Shown: positions 12,995-27,000 of the stretch, piece by piece
Layout: every line of letters starts with the position of its first letter
How positions within the stretch are numbered: the stretch's first letter is position 1
Assembly: GCF_037975245.1 (NCBI RefSeq)
Contig: NC_092568.1
Span: forward strand, 622,001 to 682,000
Length of the DNA stretch: 60,000 nucleotides
Direction: 5' to 3'
Origin: Apostichopus japonicus
Taxonomy: Eukaryota > Echinodermata > Holothuroidea > Aspidochirotida > Stichopodidae
Notes under the pieces: model-generated
The model's database searches: none
Seen by the model: the letters and a program-made list of their open reading frames with translations, nothing else
What the model was told of the DNA's origin: nothing
Made by a program: the position numbers and the translations under genes

Positions 12995-14992
12995 AGTTCA
13001 ATGCTGTAACGATCTATTGACAAGTTTTCATATGTGGTGTTTTAGGGCAACTTAGTTCAATTTCCCTGTAGTGGCAATACGAGCAAGTGATACGAATATC
13101 CAGTTTCTGTTAGCTAAAGGCACCAAGACCAAGTTTTTTGGCTGCTAAAGGTATGGAACTGTTCATGTTGTAAATATCAGGGCGGTGCTTTGTGAGTGAC
13201 CTGAAAGTGCAATATAGAGCAGGGTTGCCAGTTTTCTGTGACGTAAACGGCCAAATTGGCGGTGGGCCCAACTTATACGAATTTGCTGTTATTTTATGAC
13301 AATTGACCCCTGCGTGTATATGGGTAGGAATTGTGTGGTTTTGCAATTAGGGGGGGTCTCTTAGATGAACTCTATGGGGTGAAATGTGTGGTTCAAAAAA
13401 CAAAAAAAAATACCGGCGCGTACGTTGGCCTATATGCAACCTTGTACCTAAAACAGTTTTAAAAGTACTTTCCTAGAGGCGCGCTGATCCAAAATTATTC
13501 ACAGCTGTTACATTATTGAAACAGACAATTTAACTATATATCGACCATTGTGGCAGTTACTACATAGTTTCAGAATGTCAGTTATATCTTCGTTGACGTT
13601 TGAGCATTGATGGCTAATGTCTGACTTTCTTGAATATTTGGAGAAACAGTACTGATAACTCGACTCCATTGGAAAGCCATAATGATTTAGTTCAGTTGGC
13701 AAGGCGCAAGATTTGTAATCAACCTATTCCAAGTAAATTTATCCGAGAAGCATACAAGCAGACGACGACATACTTTCAGCCAATGAGAGAAGGTATTTTA
13801 ACATTGTTAACATGATTCATTTTTACAGCGGTCCATTGAGAACGCGTATTTGTACACTTGGCGCACCTTCATCCTTGCCTCCTCTCTGTTGTTCACGCAC
13901 ATTATAGCAGTAGGGTTCAAGCAGTGATGAGTGATGAGTTGTTATTCCATAACAACTCCCTTCCTGGTTCAGGTATGTTGACCTGGGATTGGAGAAGGCC
14001 TAGTAATAGTGTTATCATCAAAATAGTTTGTTTATCTTTGGCAAACGTAAGCGACACGCGCACAGCAGACTCGTTTGGTTTGTTTCGGACCATTTTCATT
14101 ATACGGTGATTGATGTTCACTTCCGTTTCTTGATGCGTTGATATTGACGAACGTGATATCTAGAATAAATTGATGTTGCAGGTTTGAAACATTGTATAAT
14201 TATTTCAATCTTGTTTTTGCAAGCCTACATCTTATCTCGAATAAATGACAAAGAGGTTTGATGCCACAGTACATGTTCATCGTTAGACCTACTCGATCAC
14301 TGCCTACGTTACGCTCAACCTAGCCTAGCTAGTTCCTCCTATGTTATCGTTACAGCTGCCCATAGTCTCTAGCGTTGTGCTAAACCAAACATGGGCATAA
14401 ATTTACTGTATAAATTATAAGATTTTAGCATAATCTTGATTCGCATCTATAAAGCTTACCAGTCTGAATTATAGAAATTGACCTGTTCTGCCTCAGTGAA
14501 TTTTGTGTGAAAACATTTAGACTAATCGTTTTATTTTCCCTCAGAATGAAATTAAGTTTGTTGGCTGGTGACCTTAATTACTAGTTTAGTTTATATCACT
14601 GCAGGGTGTTTATACGGTGCTGGGAGCTGACTATTTGTGAAGTCTTGATGAAAGCCGGCAATTAAGTCACTATATCCAACTTGGGTTTGTTTTATTTGCT
14701 TAATTGCTTAGGCCTATTCATTGATAACTGAGTCCAAAGTTCAAAAATAGATATGATATGTGAATAATATAGACTTAGGCCTATTTATTTAATTCCACAA
14801 GAAGATCAGGTCATCATCATCACATATAGCTTGTATTTGTAATATTCTTTGATTAAAGGGTTATAGGCAGTGCAAATTACAGGCATAAATTATAATCAAA
14901 ACTGACATGCTAACTCTAGCACCCTAAATTAGCTCTCTTGCATTTCAATTTAGTGATGCAATTTTAATATCATCTGGGGTTTTTTGTGACAG

Positions 14993-15019
14993 GAAAGTGG
15001 ATGATTTCTATAGACCAAA
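14993..15019 (+). other. Probable 5' UTR part of P450-2 exon, after a 5' UTR intron
   Basis: A TTTTTTGTGACAG acceptor ends at 14992, 27 bp before the ATG. Comparable pyrimidine tracts plus AG precede the start codons of P450-3 (AG 32441-32442) and P450-4 (AG 47702-47703). This suggests that each gene has a non-coding first exon further upstream. Only transcript data can place it. Confidence 0.45.
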
Positions 15020-18000
15020 ATGTTGTTTTGGCTGCTTCTTCAATATGGAATGATCGTGTTTGCCGTTGTGGTTGGACTCTTATTCACTGCAGCTGTTTGT
15101 TACCTGTACTATGTACACCAAAAGTATGACCACCTTCCAGGCCCAAAGAGGGATGCGTAAGTATACATTTAACTGAGAGCAAGGTTGCACTAAGAGGGAA
15201 ACAACGATGTGTGCCTAGTAATGATTTTAGCAATTATTTTCTGGTAGCAAAACTTTCACCACTATATTTCCTCACCTATAAAATTAAGAACAATTCTATG
15301 CAAACCGGAAGGAGAGAGTTTATACGACAGGTTGTTTTTTTTTTATTGCTGTCACAAATTAGGAAACCATACACATTGTCGTTTATCGTTATACAAAAAT
15401 ATCTGCATAAAATGTACTTCTTGTAATAAGATTGCTCTACCGGGCCTTGACTCAAAGCAGAAGAACTTGCAATTATTAGCAAGAGTGAAATAAAAAAAAA
15501 AACAGGCGTTGATTTAGTGGCCCCCATGTGAGATGAGTTATTTGTCGATGTGCAATTTCAAAATAAATTGGGAATCTGCTAAGAATGCTCTGTTTGTTCC
15601 CTGACCAAGTCAAACCTCTTTTTCCTTGTAAGAAACAAACTAATTAATAATTATCATCATCATAATAATTCTTCATCTTTGTTTGCCATCCAACTTTCCA
15701 TTTTGCTTTTAGTTTCTTCCAGGGTCATTCAAGTATACTCAAGAAGGTCCTGGCGAAGGAGGAATGCTTTGCCGAAGTTTACGCAAAACTGTGAGTTTCT
15801 CATAATTTTAAACCCTCTTCTTTGCATTTGGAAGTCTCCTCTCTCCTTAACATATTGCACTTTTCAAAATGTCTGCGTCTTAATGGCAGCATTAGGCAGA
15901 ACACAGCCGTATGCCTTTTCCTTTGGATGATCATGTACCCATCACAAGTATCTTCCTGCCCTGCATCTGTGAAGTTTGTTGTGTCTCACTCCCCGAATAG
16001 GTTTTTGGGAGTTTTTATGTGTTACTTACTGCAGATTTGTGTTGTTCTAACTTTCTATTACTACATTTGTGATTCTGGAGGCAGAAGGAGTCTATGCTAT
16101 GGTGATGACTTGTGTGTGTGCTTGTGACACTTGGTTGTAAACAACGTAACCGCATGGTGGACTAACTTCATACTTGGTATGTGACTCTCTCTTATTGAGT
16201 ACCAGAACCCTATTCTTTTCTGTGAAGTTCAATGGTCAATTGGGGTCACCAGAGGTCAAACTCTAAAAATTTTGTAAACCGATAACTCAAAAAGTTCATC
16301 TTTATTGAATTTCATACATGGTATGCAGATCCATCTTGGTGAGTACCAAAACCCTATTGAATTTGGTGGAGGTCAAAGGTCATTTGTGGTCAACATTTAA
16401 GTCAAAAGTCTGAAAATCGTGTAAACACAATAACACAAGAAGTACATCTTCATTGAACTTCATACTTAGTATGTAGATCCAGCTTGGTGAGTGCAAGAAC
16501 CCTATTGAATTTGGTGGAGGTCAAAGGAAGTTAACAGGTGTCAAAGTCTGAAAACCTTTTAAACATGATAACTCAAAAATTAAAGCTACAATTAATCTGT
16601 GATTTATCAAATGCAAAGATTATCTTTTGATGAACATAGCTTGGTCAAGTTCAGTTTAGTTTTGTGGAGGGGCTCTTTAAGTCTTCAACAAAAACATACA
16701 GTCATCCAGGAAATGAAATCTGCTTCAAAGAGTTGATAGTCTTGCTTTAAACACACTCAAGTGGCCCTTTGAGTTTCAAGGGGTCAACTGGTTATCTCAA
16801 ATGGTCTCAACATTGGCCATTTTCTCTGTGATTTATAATAGTTTTCTTTTTGCTTTGGACAATGAGCTTTGTATATCATGTTCTTTTCATATCAGGCGGA
16901 GTGTATAGCCTAGTGGTTAACGCCGGCGTCTCCCAGTCATGAGATCCCCGGTTCGATTCCCCGCCGACAGCAATGTGTGTCGTCTGGCAAGGGTGTTGCT
17001 CAATAACAACTTCCCGACATGGATGTTAAATGGATGTGTGCCGAGAGATTGGCTTCGGTCAGCTTGCGAGTCTACAGGCCTCCATGGCTTCTTTCGCGAG
17101 TTCCTGCTTGCGGGAAGATCACATATACATACATACATACATACATACATATCACTACCTTTATTTTCAAAATAATGCGTTTGAATTCCCTGTTTTGCCT
17201 TTAGGGTACAGGTTGGTAACTACCAATTTTCCCTAGTTCCTTGCATTTTATGTATTATGGAGCTCTAACTATATTTTACAAACAGTGTGCATACTTATTC
17301 GTTTAACAGACATCGTGAATATGGGCCGCTGGTGGTTCTTTTTTTCTATCACATGCCTTTCTTCTCAGCTGTTGATCCTAAGGTAGTAAAGGTAAGCAGT
17401 TTCAGCCGTTATATAAAAATGCTGTGAGAAACCAAAGAAATATTTACAGTAACATTTCAATGATTTTTAAATTAGTAAAAATCCATCTGTTTCCGTTTAT
17501 CACTTCTAGTATGTATGTTGTGTCATGTCTATGTACTATACACCTTGTTGAGCTCAAACTTTTATATATTTGGAGCTAATTTTAAGAGCCAATAAAATTC
17601 AGAAGAAGGGTGAGGGGGGGGAGGGGGCGTGAACCCATTTTCCTTTCCTGGATCACCCATGCCATAGTAGAACCTATATAAATAAGAACGTTATTTTCGA
17701 AGGTCACACAGAATCTGCCAGAAATTATTTTTTGAAAATTTTTAGGTTATGCTGAAAATCTACCTACAAAAATACCTACAAACAATCAGCTCAACAGGCT
17801 AGCTTTAAAAAAAATGTGAAATCTTTCGACACATTTGTGTTTGTTCAAAAAAATTCTGGATGCCTCACAAAGCAATTGGTAATGCAGTTGTGTACTGTAT
17901 AGTGGTGCATCAGTTTGTTAAGGTAGTGTTCAAAGCACCTCAGATTTAAACAATGTATGAAGTAAAAACAAAGAAAATTTATTTGAAAATGAATTCAGTG

Positions 18001-21000
18001 AAAACAAAGTACATGCAGTCTCAGTTTACTTTCATTTGCCAGTTGTTTCTGTCAGGAAAGTCTTTTCAGCAACCAAAATTGTTAGCAATGTACTGCATTT
18101 TGAATTATATTTTATGTCAGATTTTTATACTCTGTTGTGTTTTGTCATTTTCCTGAGCCTCAGAATAAACAAATGATTATTTATAGTTGATATCGAACGT
18201 TGTAATAAGTTCCCAAAGAAGGGATGTGTATAAGAAGTGAGGCTTCCATGTTTCAAATGTTTTATTTCCATTAAGAGTTGATTTCTGTTTTATTCCATGA
18301 GGAACTTCTCCTGAACAATAAATACCCCAAACCATCGTTGAACTACGATGCATTCAGGAGTCTGTTTGGTGTCCCATTCATGGGGAATGGTCTAGTCAGC
18401 GAATGCAATCACGAGAAATGGGCAATCCACAGGAGGATATTAAATCCTGCATTTCATCGACAGTGAGTATAAAGCAATTAAGGCTATATATGACTAGTGT
18501 AGAAATGCAATACTTCTACTCTCTAGTGTCCACACATTCTGTTCCATGTCTCTGAAAAGAAGAAACCAAAAAATATAGAGTCAGAAAATATTTTATTAAT
18601 CACAAAGTCGCTATGTTATGATTCATTGTGATCTCTCACGCATGCAAATTTCATACCATTTTGGTGAGGATGTAATAGTGAGACTGACGATCTGTTGAAT
18701 CAACAAGATCTTTGAAGGAAACCTTCCAAGAGAGAGACCGAGGCGTCAAAAGTTTTCACAATGTCCAACCTTCTAGCATTGAATACATATAGGTAGATGG
18801 ACATGCATGTCTGTGAGTGCTTTTACAAACAAGGAACTGTTCTGTATAATCCTGTAGGGGTTAATTGTTCAATTAAGCAAAAGTGCTTCTCCTTTCACAG
18901 GGATTAATGGACATTGCTCAAAGTTATTAAGAGGTATTTTATTTTATTTATTTATTTTTTGAGTAATGCTTTGTATGGTGTAGCTGAACATTCAAACACA
19001 CCAACAAATTGTTTTTTTATGGAAACAAAATATTCTAGGATGGTTGCTTTATATTTACGGTTTGCCGATTCATGGCACAGCGTCAGCAATGCTAACGATA
19101 TTTTGTTTATTTTCATTCTTCAGGTATCTCAAGGAACTAACAGGAACTTTCAATGAAAGTGCTGATCGTTTGGTACAGTTCCTCTCTCTGAAGGCTGATG
19201 GCAAAACTGAAGTGAAACTTATACATGCATTTGAAAGGGTCACATTGGACGTTATCTGCAAGGTGTCGTATAGATCAGTAGTTATTAACATTTTGAGGAC
19301 ATCTGAGTAGATTTTGGGTGACAGCAGTGGCGGAGCTAAGGGTATTGGTCAGAGGGGGAGAGAATGGTCTGTAGGGGCGCTTTCGACACTATCTAAGCGG
19401 AGCGCCACCACAGGTTGGCACGGAGCGTACAGAATGTTTTTGAGTAAAGATACTCCCTAGATCGCAGGAAATGACCCTTTTCCGGGCCTTGCTAATTTGC
19501 AGATAAGAATAAATAGGTGTCATCGCCATTTTGTCAGAAAATTACACCAACAAAGTGTGACAAATGTCAATAGGTATTTGAGAAGGCAATAAAAAAGGAA
19601 ATAATCGTGAATAAGTAAAAAGTTGTCAAAAGCTGAAAAGGGCGCCACTGGGTGACAGTTTATAACAATGAAGATTTGGATGATGGTACTGTTAGGTGTT
19701 AGGTGGCAATAGCAATGTACTATGTACTAAAGTAAGTTGTATGTATTTATGTCATTGTTTCAAGTTACCCCTGGGGATTCGAATAGGTAGGAAATCAATT
19801 TTAGTGGTCCCTTTTAGTTTCTGTTATCTTTGATCGTACCTGGCATGTCTGTCAGTAATTCTACTTATTAGAGTTCTGCTTAGATCAGATATTAAGGCAA
19901 GTCAATTTATTCCCAAGTTTGTTGGATTCTTCCTTTTGAGTCATATCTACAGTCCTCAGTTTTGTCACAGAATTATAAAGCCCGCTTTAATTTCTAATAA
20001 GTTTTCAAACATGTTTTTTACTTGATTGCTGAGAACTTCCAAATCATTCTCAGAAGTTGATTATGGATTAATTTGGAAAATTGAAATTGTTTTAAGTGAA
20101 GGAAATGCTTGTATAGGAGGGGAGGAGGGGGGGGGCCCAGTAGAATGCTTCTGGAAGTTTGAATGTAGTGACCCATTGTTAACCTTCTAGTATATTTTGT
20201 GGCAGTACTAATCACTATCAAAGTTATCTAGGTAGCGTACGCCCATTAAAAGCTCCATTGACTTACAAACTAAATCACGAAAGTAATGTGGTCTCTAAGT
20301 CTAGATAGAAGTTTTCACTAGCTAAACGCTACCCATCACCGGATAGCTGACAAGTTGGCCATTCATGGCATCAATTTCCCGTATCATGACCATCTAGATT
20401 TTTTGCTATCAGAGCCGGAAGTTTTCGTCACTTTTAAACAAATCTCTTCACTCAGTAGTAAACAATTTTCGTATGCTGCTCCTGGGAGGCCTAAAGGGGT
20501 CTAAAATTGCCTCAATTCACCCAATATTCTCACCACATGTACTTACATTCATGCTCTGCAACATGGAAGCCACAAAAAACTAGATCATGATTGATGACAG
20601 GTCAAAAAAGATGTTCTCTTGCTGCTTTTTGGCACTTTTCCTGAGATAGGGGAACAATCAAGTGGATGGATATAGACTCTAATAGGAGTATGCCACCTCT
20701 AGTGTAGGTATCCTTCTTCTGTTTTCAGGTGGCATTTTCAATGGAAGGCGATATGATCCAACAAGAAAGTCTGTTTGGAGATGCCATCCATCTTTGTCTT
20801 GATTCGATGTACCAAGCGGGGTCTCCGATTATCAAAGTGAGTCAGAAGCATCCTGTTTATTGACAATTGTTGGGGTAATAAAGCAGGTAAAATACGCAGT
20901 CAACAGCATGCTGTCTTGCTAATGCCAAGATCGAAGAGCATATGATGTGATTTTATGGAAAAGGAGTATTATATAGTAATATCAGTTTTGGGAGGGATAA

Positions 21001-24000
21001 AAAAACAAATATTCTTTCTTTTAAAAATCTTCTTGAAGTGTGCAAGGCTTTCAGAATTAGTTGTTAACATCATTTTGTTTTTTATTGCAATTACACAGAT
21101 GTGAAATAAAAGTCTTGTGTTTTATGACATAAACGATACTGTAACACTGACAATTAAAGGTGAACTGGTAACGTGTTAAGAGAATGCTAGTCAGTTGTTA
21201 TTAAGGAGCATTAATACTCCAATATTTCTTTGTTATGGTGGGTGGGTGGGGGGGGAGTGGGTAGGTGTCAAGGACTGTGGTCTTATTGTACAGCATATAA
21301 AGCTATAGAGAGGACCAGTATTTATAGGCCCACTCCACAATTTCTTGGTTCTAGTTGGGGGAGGGGGGGGGGGGGATAAGTGCCAAGGACTTTAGTCTAA
21401 TTGTTACAGCATGTAAAGCTATAAAGAGGACCAGTATCTTCAGGCCCACTCCACAATTCTCTGGGTTCTGGTTGGGGGTGGGGGTAAGGTGGAATTTGAT
21501 TGTTACAGCATGTTAAGCTATAATTGGGGAAGGGGGGGGATTGTGGAAGGTAACAAGGTCTAATTGTTACAGCTTGTATAGCTATAAAGAGGACCAACTG
21601 GTATCTATATAAAGCTCACTCCACAATTTGTTCGTTTTCATGGAATGGGGGACTGGGAGGGGGGGGGGGGGTTGCGAGGAAGGTGTAAAGGACTAGAGTC
21701 TTACTGTTTAGACCAGTTATAGCTATAGGGAGATTGAGCATTTATAATCCTACCCCACAATATATTTTTTGGTCAAGTGCATAGTTCTGCATGATTTTAG
21801 TCGAAACATCACAGCCTGTTTGCCTGAAAAATCACTAGCAAAATCTATTTGCTAAAAATATTGAAATAAATATCAAACATTGTTTAGTGAAGTGGTGCTC
21901 TACTGTTGTTAACTCCTGTGAGTTAACAAGATCAAAGAAAGAGTTACTGGATACACAGGATGGGCGGCCTTAATGTGTCAGGCTCCATTTCATGATACAA
22001 CCACTCGAATGACATAGATATCTGATGTATGTCTGATTGAATCAATTACCGCTGCATCTTTAACTTCATAGATCGATCCGAGGAAGAAGTATCGAGATTA
22101 CCGAAGAGACGTCAAGAAGGCTGCACGACTCTTGAGGGGAACAGGGTTAAAGGTCATCAACGACCATTTGGAAGATGTTCGTCAAGGCAGAGAACTCAAG
22201 AAGGATATTTTAAGCCACGTCATTAAATCAGCGGTCATGGATGGAAATTTCACCATTGAGGAAATGATAGACGAATTTGTTACACTTTTCGTTGGAGGTG
22301 ATAAGATGTGTTTGCTTTTGTTTGAAATTTTGTTTCCCAAAGAAAAGGTTTGTATTGTATGACCTGTAGTTCTACTCTGAGGAAGAACTGTAAGATAGAT
22401 GTATCTCACTTATTAAAAGAAACTTTCAAATATTGCTGCAATCATTACAATCTTCCCTGCCTATAGCAAATACCACCCGGGTCGCCTGTTTTTGGTCAAA
22501 ACCAGGGGAGACTGAATATCAATCCGAGTTGGTAGTGCTAGCCATACTGAACGCTCCTCTGCACAAATTCATGATTATAAACACACAGTGTACTATTTTA
22601 GTGGTCAAGCCAAATTTGTCTTCACACAGGAAAGAAGTGCTAGCCATTAGAGCACTAATTGTGTTTACAATCGTAGAGGTGACTGGTCAATGAATAAGGT
22701 GCACTCAAGGATGAATCCTAATGGCAGTACTTGGGGTAGTTTGTGCTATCAAAGTAAAAAATTATTAATGCTCAAATGAATTGGAGGAGGACTGTTTTTC
22801 TATAGACAGGCTAGACTGTCATGATGGTTCAAATGTTGCACATTTAAGTCCTATGTCGATGTGCAAAGAAATGTACTATTAAAGTTGATGCCATTCACAC
22901 TGTATAGAGGTGACCGTCTATCCCCGAATTGATATGAGATACTTTGCTTAATCACTGTTGTTCAAGTTTCTGTGATGGAGGGGAAAGGAGGGTGGGGGGA
23001 GGGGAGGGGAAGGTTGTCAAGAAAATGGAGCTACTGAAAATCACAGTCTGCATTGCAGAGAAATAGAAGGGAAAAAACATGACCAGTTTTCTTTCTGAAG
23101 TGATAGGTTAAGATCTTAGTTGAATTGTTGGATAGACTGCAGTTTTATTCTGTGCAATATAATCATGTCTGATGCAACTCAACAGAAACAAGCATTTCAT
23201 TATCACAAACTTGTGGGAATGATATTGAGAGCAAGAAAGCTTAGGAAACACATTTGTACAAGCTTATAGTGGACTTCATAATGTGTATAATAAATTTGCT
23301 CTAGTGTATAGCTCAGATGTTGTTTTCCTGTTGGGTTTTATATATGTTTAGCATATCTTAACTTATTTTAGGAAACAGATACATCAGGCAAATTCTCATT
23401 TGAGTATAACTTTTTAATGTTGAGCTTATTTTGAGATATTTGAAAGCTAATTAAAGACAAGCTGAATGATGATTTGAAGATGATTGAGAACAACTTGGAG
23501 ACAAAATGAACTGCATCATAATTTAATGAGTTGATCATTTCCCAAATCTCTAACCTGTAAGAGATGTAATTAGCATCAGAATGTGGATATTCATTGCATT
23601 GATGTTAAATGCAAATTGAAATTTAACAATAATGATATCTCATGTTTTTTATTTTACGTTTTTAATTATGAATGATTTTATCATGATAGGGTACGAAACG
23701 ACTTCCACCTTGCTTTCTTTCACAATGGTTTGCCTCGGCCAAAACCCTCACGTTCTGAAAAAGTAAGTACTGAGTGTTTTTTCTTTCTTTTTGCTGTAAC
23801 TTTCTGCTTTATGAATTATTTACACAGTAAATTAATTTTTAAAAAGTGGAAACCTGCCTACCATTTTTTTTTTCTTTGAATGAGAAATGAACCATGAAGT
23901 CTGAAATGGGAGTTTTCAATTCAAGAAAATCTGTATTAGTTTCACTGCTTTTCTCTTTTTACTCTTGAAAAAGACATGAAATAATGATCATTTCCTGCAT

Positions 24001-27000
24001 TGATTTCAGATCAGGTAAGCTTGAGAGATTTTATTTCTAAGAAAAGTCAAGATTTTATTCCATTCCTTTTTATCCTTGATAGATTACTTGAAGAAGTGGA
24101 TTCTGTGATCGGTGATAAGGAGGACATTACATACGATGACATCATCAAAATGGAATACATGATGCTGGTAATGTCATGAATATTCATAAAGATTATGATG
24201 TCGTAGCTGCATGAGTCACCTAATAAGTTTAATATACATAATATGGGAAAAAGATAGTTTAGTGTAGTAATTGCCAGCATTATTAAACATCTTTAAGACA
24301 GCTTATTTATTTATTTAAGTATGATAATATTTCAGTTCTAGTTGATACTAAGTTGCCATATGAATATAGTTCCTTCACTTGACCATTCATTTGTAAGTCC
24401 AATAATGGAGTAAAAATTCATTTTGGTTTTGAATTGCCAGTTTGCCCATTTTCATGTGATTCATACTGTTATGAATAAGTTTCCATGTGACTAAATGTAG
24501 AGAAGCTATTGGAATAATTATTAACTCATTAACGTTTGTTGGTGATAAAGCTATGGGACAATGGTCAAGTTTAATCACTTATTGAAAATATTTGCTTCAA
24601 TTCTTGCCTTTTACCTATTGTGAAGCTGAATATAGAATTCTATAAGTATACTAACATCCTGGCATTCATTGAAGAGGATATTTTGCAACAAATCATATCA
24701 TTTTTTACCCCCAAAAATACGGAAAAAATATGTATTATTGCATTTCCTGTAAACAGATCAAAATGTATCAGGAATTTTGATTTGTTTATTTGAACTCTGT
24801 ACTGGCACTTTGATATCATTTTTATGAAGTTTTGAAAGTATTAAATTTGTATTTTTAATGTTTCAAGCTTTTGATATTTCTTCTAACTTCAGGTCTTAAA
24901 GGAAACATTAAGACTTTACCCACCGGTTATTGGGAGTGCACGGCTTCTACCCGAAGATGCTGATATACTAGGTTATAAAGTGCCTGCTGGATCTAGTGTC
25001 AGTGTAAGTTATATTCTCCATAGATACTAAATCCATAGTCTCCATGGATACTCAATTCCCATTGTCTTTATCTTCCCCTTTTTCTACCAAAAATTTAAAG
25101 CAAGCTATTGATAAATAATTAACCATTATGTAACCCAACTGAATGTGACGTTGGCATACATCTATTGAGTAGAGAATACTTGAAAATTGTAGAGGCTTTG
25201 AATCCCACATGTTCAAGTACTGTCAGCAACATTAATGATTAGTGTTAACCTTTCCCGTTACTACCGGTGCTGTGCTTAATTGGTACCGGTGCTGTGGCCG
25301 AGTGGATGAAGGCGGTGGCATATGAAGCAATGAGGCTAAGCAATCGGGAGGTTCCGGGTTTGATACCCTGCTGGGTCATAGTAATGTGGGTTTTACATCC
25401 AAGAGCAATCTACGGTTTTCCCATCTGAAATGACTACCTAAATTGAAAAAGATTCAAAATTTGAGTTAAAATGTTAAATATGGAAGCCACTCGACATGTA
25501 AGTTGTAATCCATCAGCCCTTGCTGGTTTCTCCCACATTTGTGGTCGCTTAAGCGTCGTCAAAATAACTGCTGATTAAATTATGATTATGATTACAGATT
25601 TGTTATTTTATGTTCAACAGTCAAAATCTGAGTGTGGCCTTACTTTGGAAAAGTATAATCTTACTGTCAGCAACCTCTGTATACATAGTCAAAGTATTTC
25701 AAAAGAAGAACCAAGCCCAACTAACTGCTTTAAAGTACTACAGACACCTAGCCAATTTGTTCCATATCCAGTACATTTGTTGTGTGATAATCTCATTCAA
25801 AGTCTGTTGAAATTTTGCAAAAAGCTCTTTTCATTCCAAGATATACACATTTGAAGTTTTGATAAACCTGGGAAAACTCATTAAATATGTGTGTGGAGTG
25901 TTGCGCTCAGCAAAATTTCTCATTTTAGCCCGCAATAAGTTAGCCCCTAATTTAATACAAGCTCACATGTATCATTTGAATAATGTGCTGTTTCTCTTTC
26001 GAAGAAGACAATCAAATGTCTCGAAAAGTTGCCTTAGGCCACAAACCTGTGTTCAGTGTCCTTGATACAAAGGTTGTGAAAACAAAGGAACAGCAATAAC
26101 AGAGAATAAGGCAGTCACTCCCTGTACATGATCAGTGTGCATAATAAGCTAATATTTATTCATAAATAAAAATGGAATTGAGAATAGACTCGTAAAATGG
26201 TCAATCTTTGATGGATTTGCTGGGAGTTGCAGCTATTTTCATGATTTCTGGAGCCCCATTAGAGTAATCAGGATAATGTTGTTCATAGGTGTTCATAGAC
26301 ATTTAATGGTTAGGTTTAACAATGGGTATAGTTTCTTCAATCATCTTTTAATCTTTTTCATATTTTTATGGGACAAAATTTGCTTAAAATCTAAAAAAGA
26401 AACATTAAGGATTGAAAGTGTGCTGAAGTAATAATGGAAATTGAAAATCAGTGTAGCAATTGCTAGAGAGAACTACAAGGTAGCAACAACCTTGGTGACA
26501 TAAAGAAATTCATCAAACACTACATTCAAAGTCTAAAAAGTACGTTGAGAATTTTAAACAGTTACCTGTAAATTAACAACAAATAATAATAATTCCTTCA
26601 GGAACTGGAATAAAAAAAGTTTCACATGAGGATTAATAATTGGGTTTATTTGGTTGTTGTCTGCTTTTTCTTTCTATCTTTGAAAATATTTTCAATGATG
26701 TGACTGCAACATAACATCAACATGCAACTTTGACTACATTGAAACATTTGATCTTTTGAAAGTGTGATAGATTCTCTACGAGTTAAAGGTCCAGAATGTT
26801 TCCCTTTGCTGACTAATTCCGAGTTTTGTCTTCTTCTTTCTTATAGATTTTATCGTATGTCATGGCAAGGATGGAGGAGTTCTTCCCAGATCCGTTGACC
26901 TTTGACCCCGACAGATTCAAGGATTCTGATAATAGGTGAGTGGTACATGTTATGTTTAAAGGTGACACAAAGCCAACTACCATCTTCAGCTTGTTATTGC

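Larger units (their letters stand above)
10502..15019. other. Intergenic spacer P450-1 / P450-2
   Basis: The spacer holds the 3' UTR of P450-1 (a possible ATTAAA poly(A) signal at 11384-11389), TA-rich microsatellites (about 11215-11280 and 12550-12676), a GTAC repeat (about 11861-11875), a foldback repeat (12714-12994) and the promoter side of P450-2. No exon-like P450 sequence or other convincing gene was found. A pyrimidine tract with AG at 14991-14992, 27 bp before the P450-2 ATG, looks like the acceptor of a 5' UTR intron. The P450-2 promoter and a non-coding first exon may therefore lie further upstream in this spacer. Confidence 0.6.

Noticed and set aside
13683-13730. tRNA-like fragment (TTTAGTTCAGTTGGCAAGG and a following TTTGTAA loop)
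   Set aside because: Only an A-box-like stretch and a possible anticodon loop are visible. There is no B box and no acceptor stem, so chance or a very old remnant is likely.
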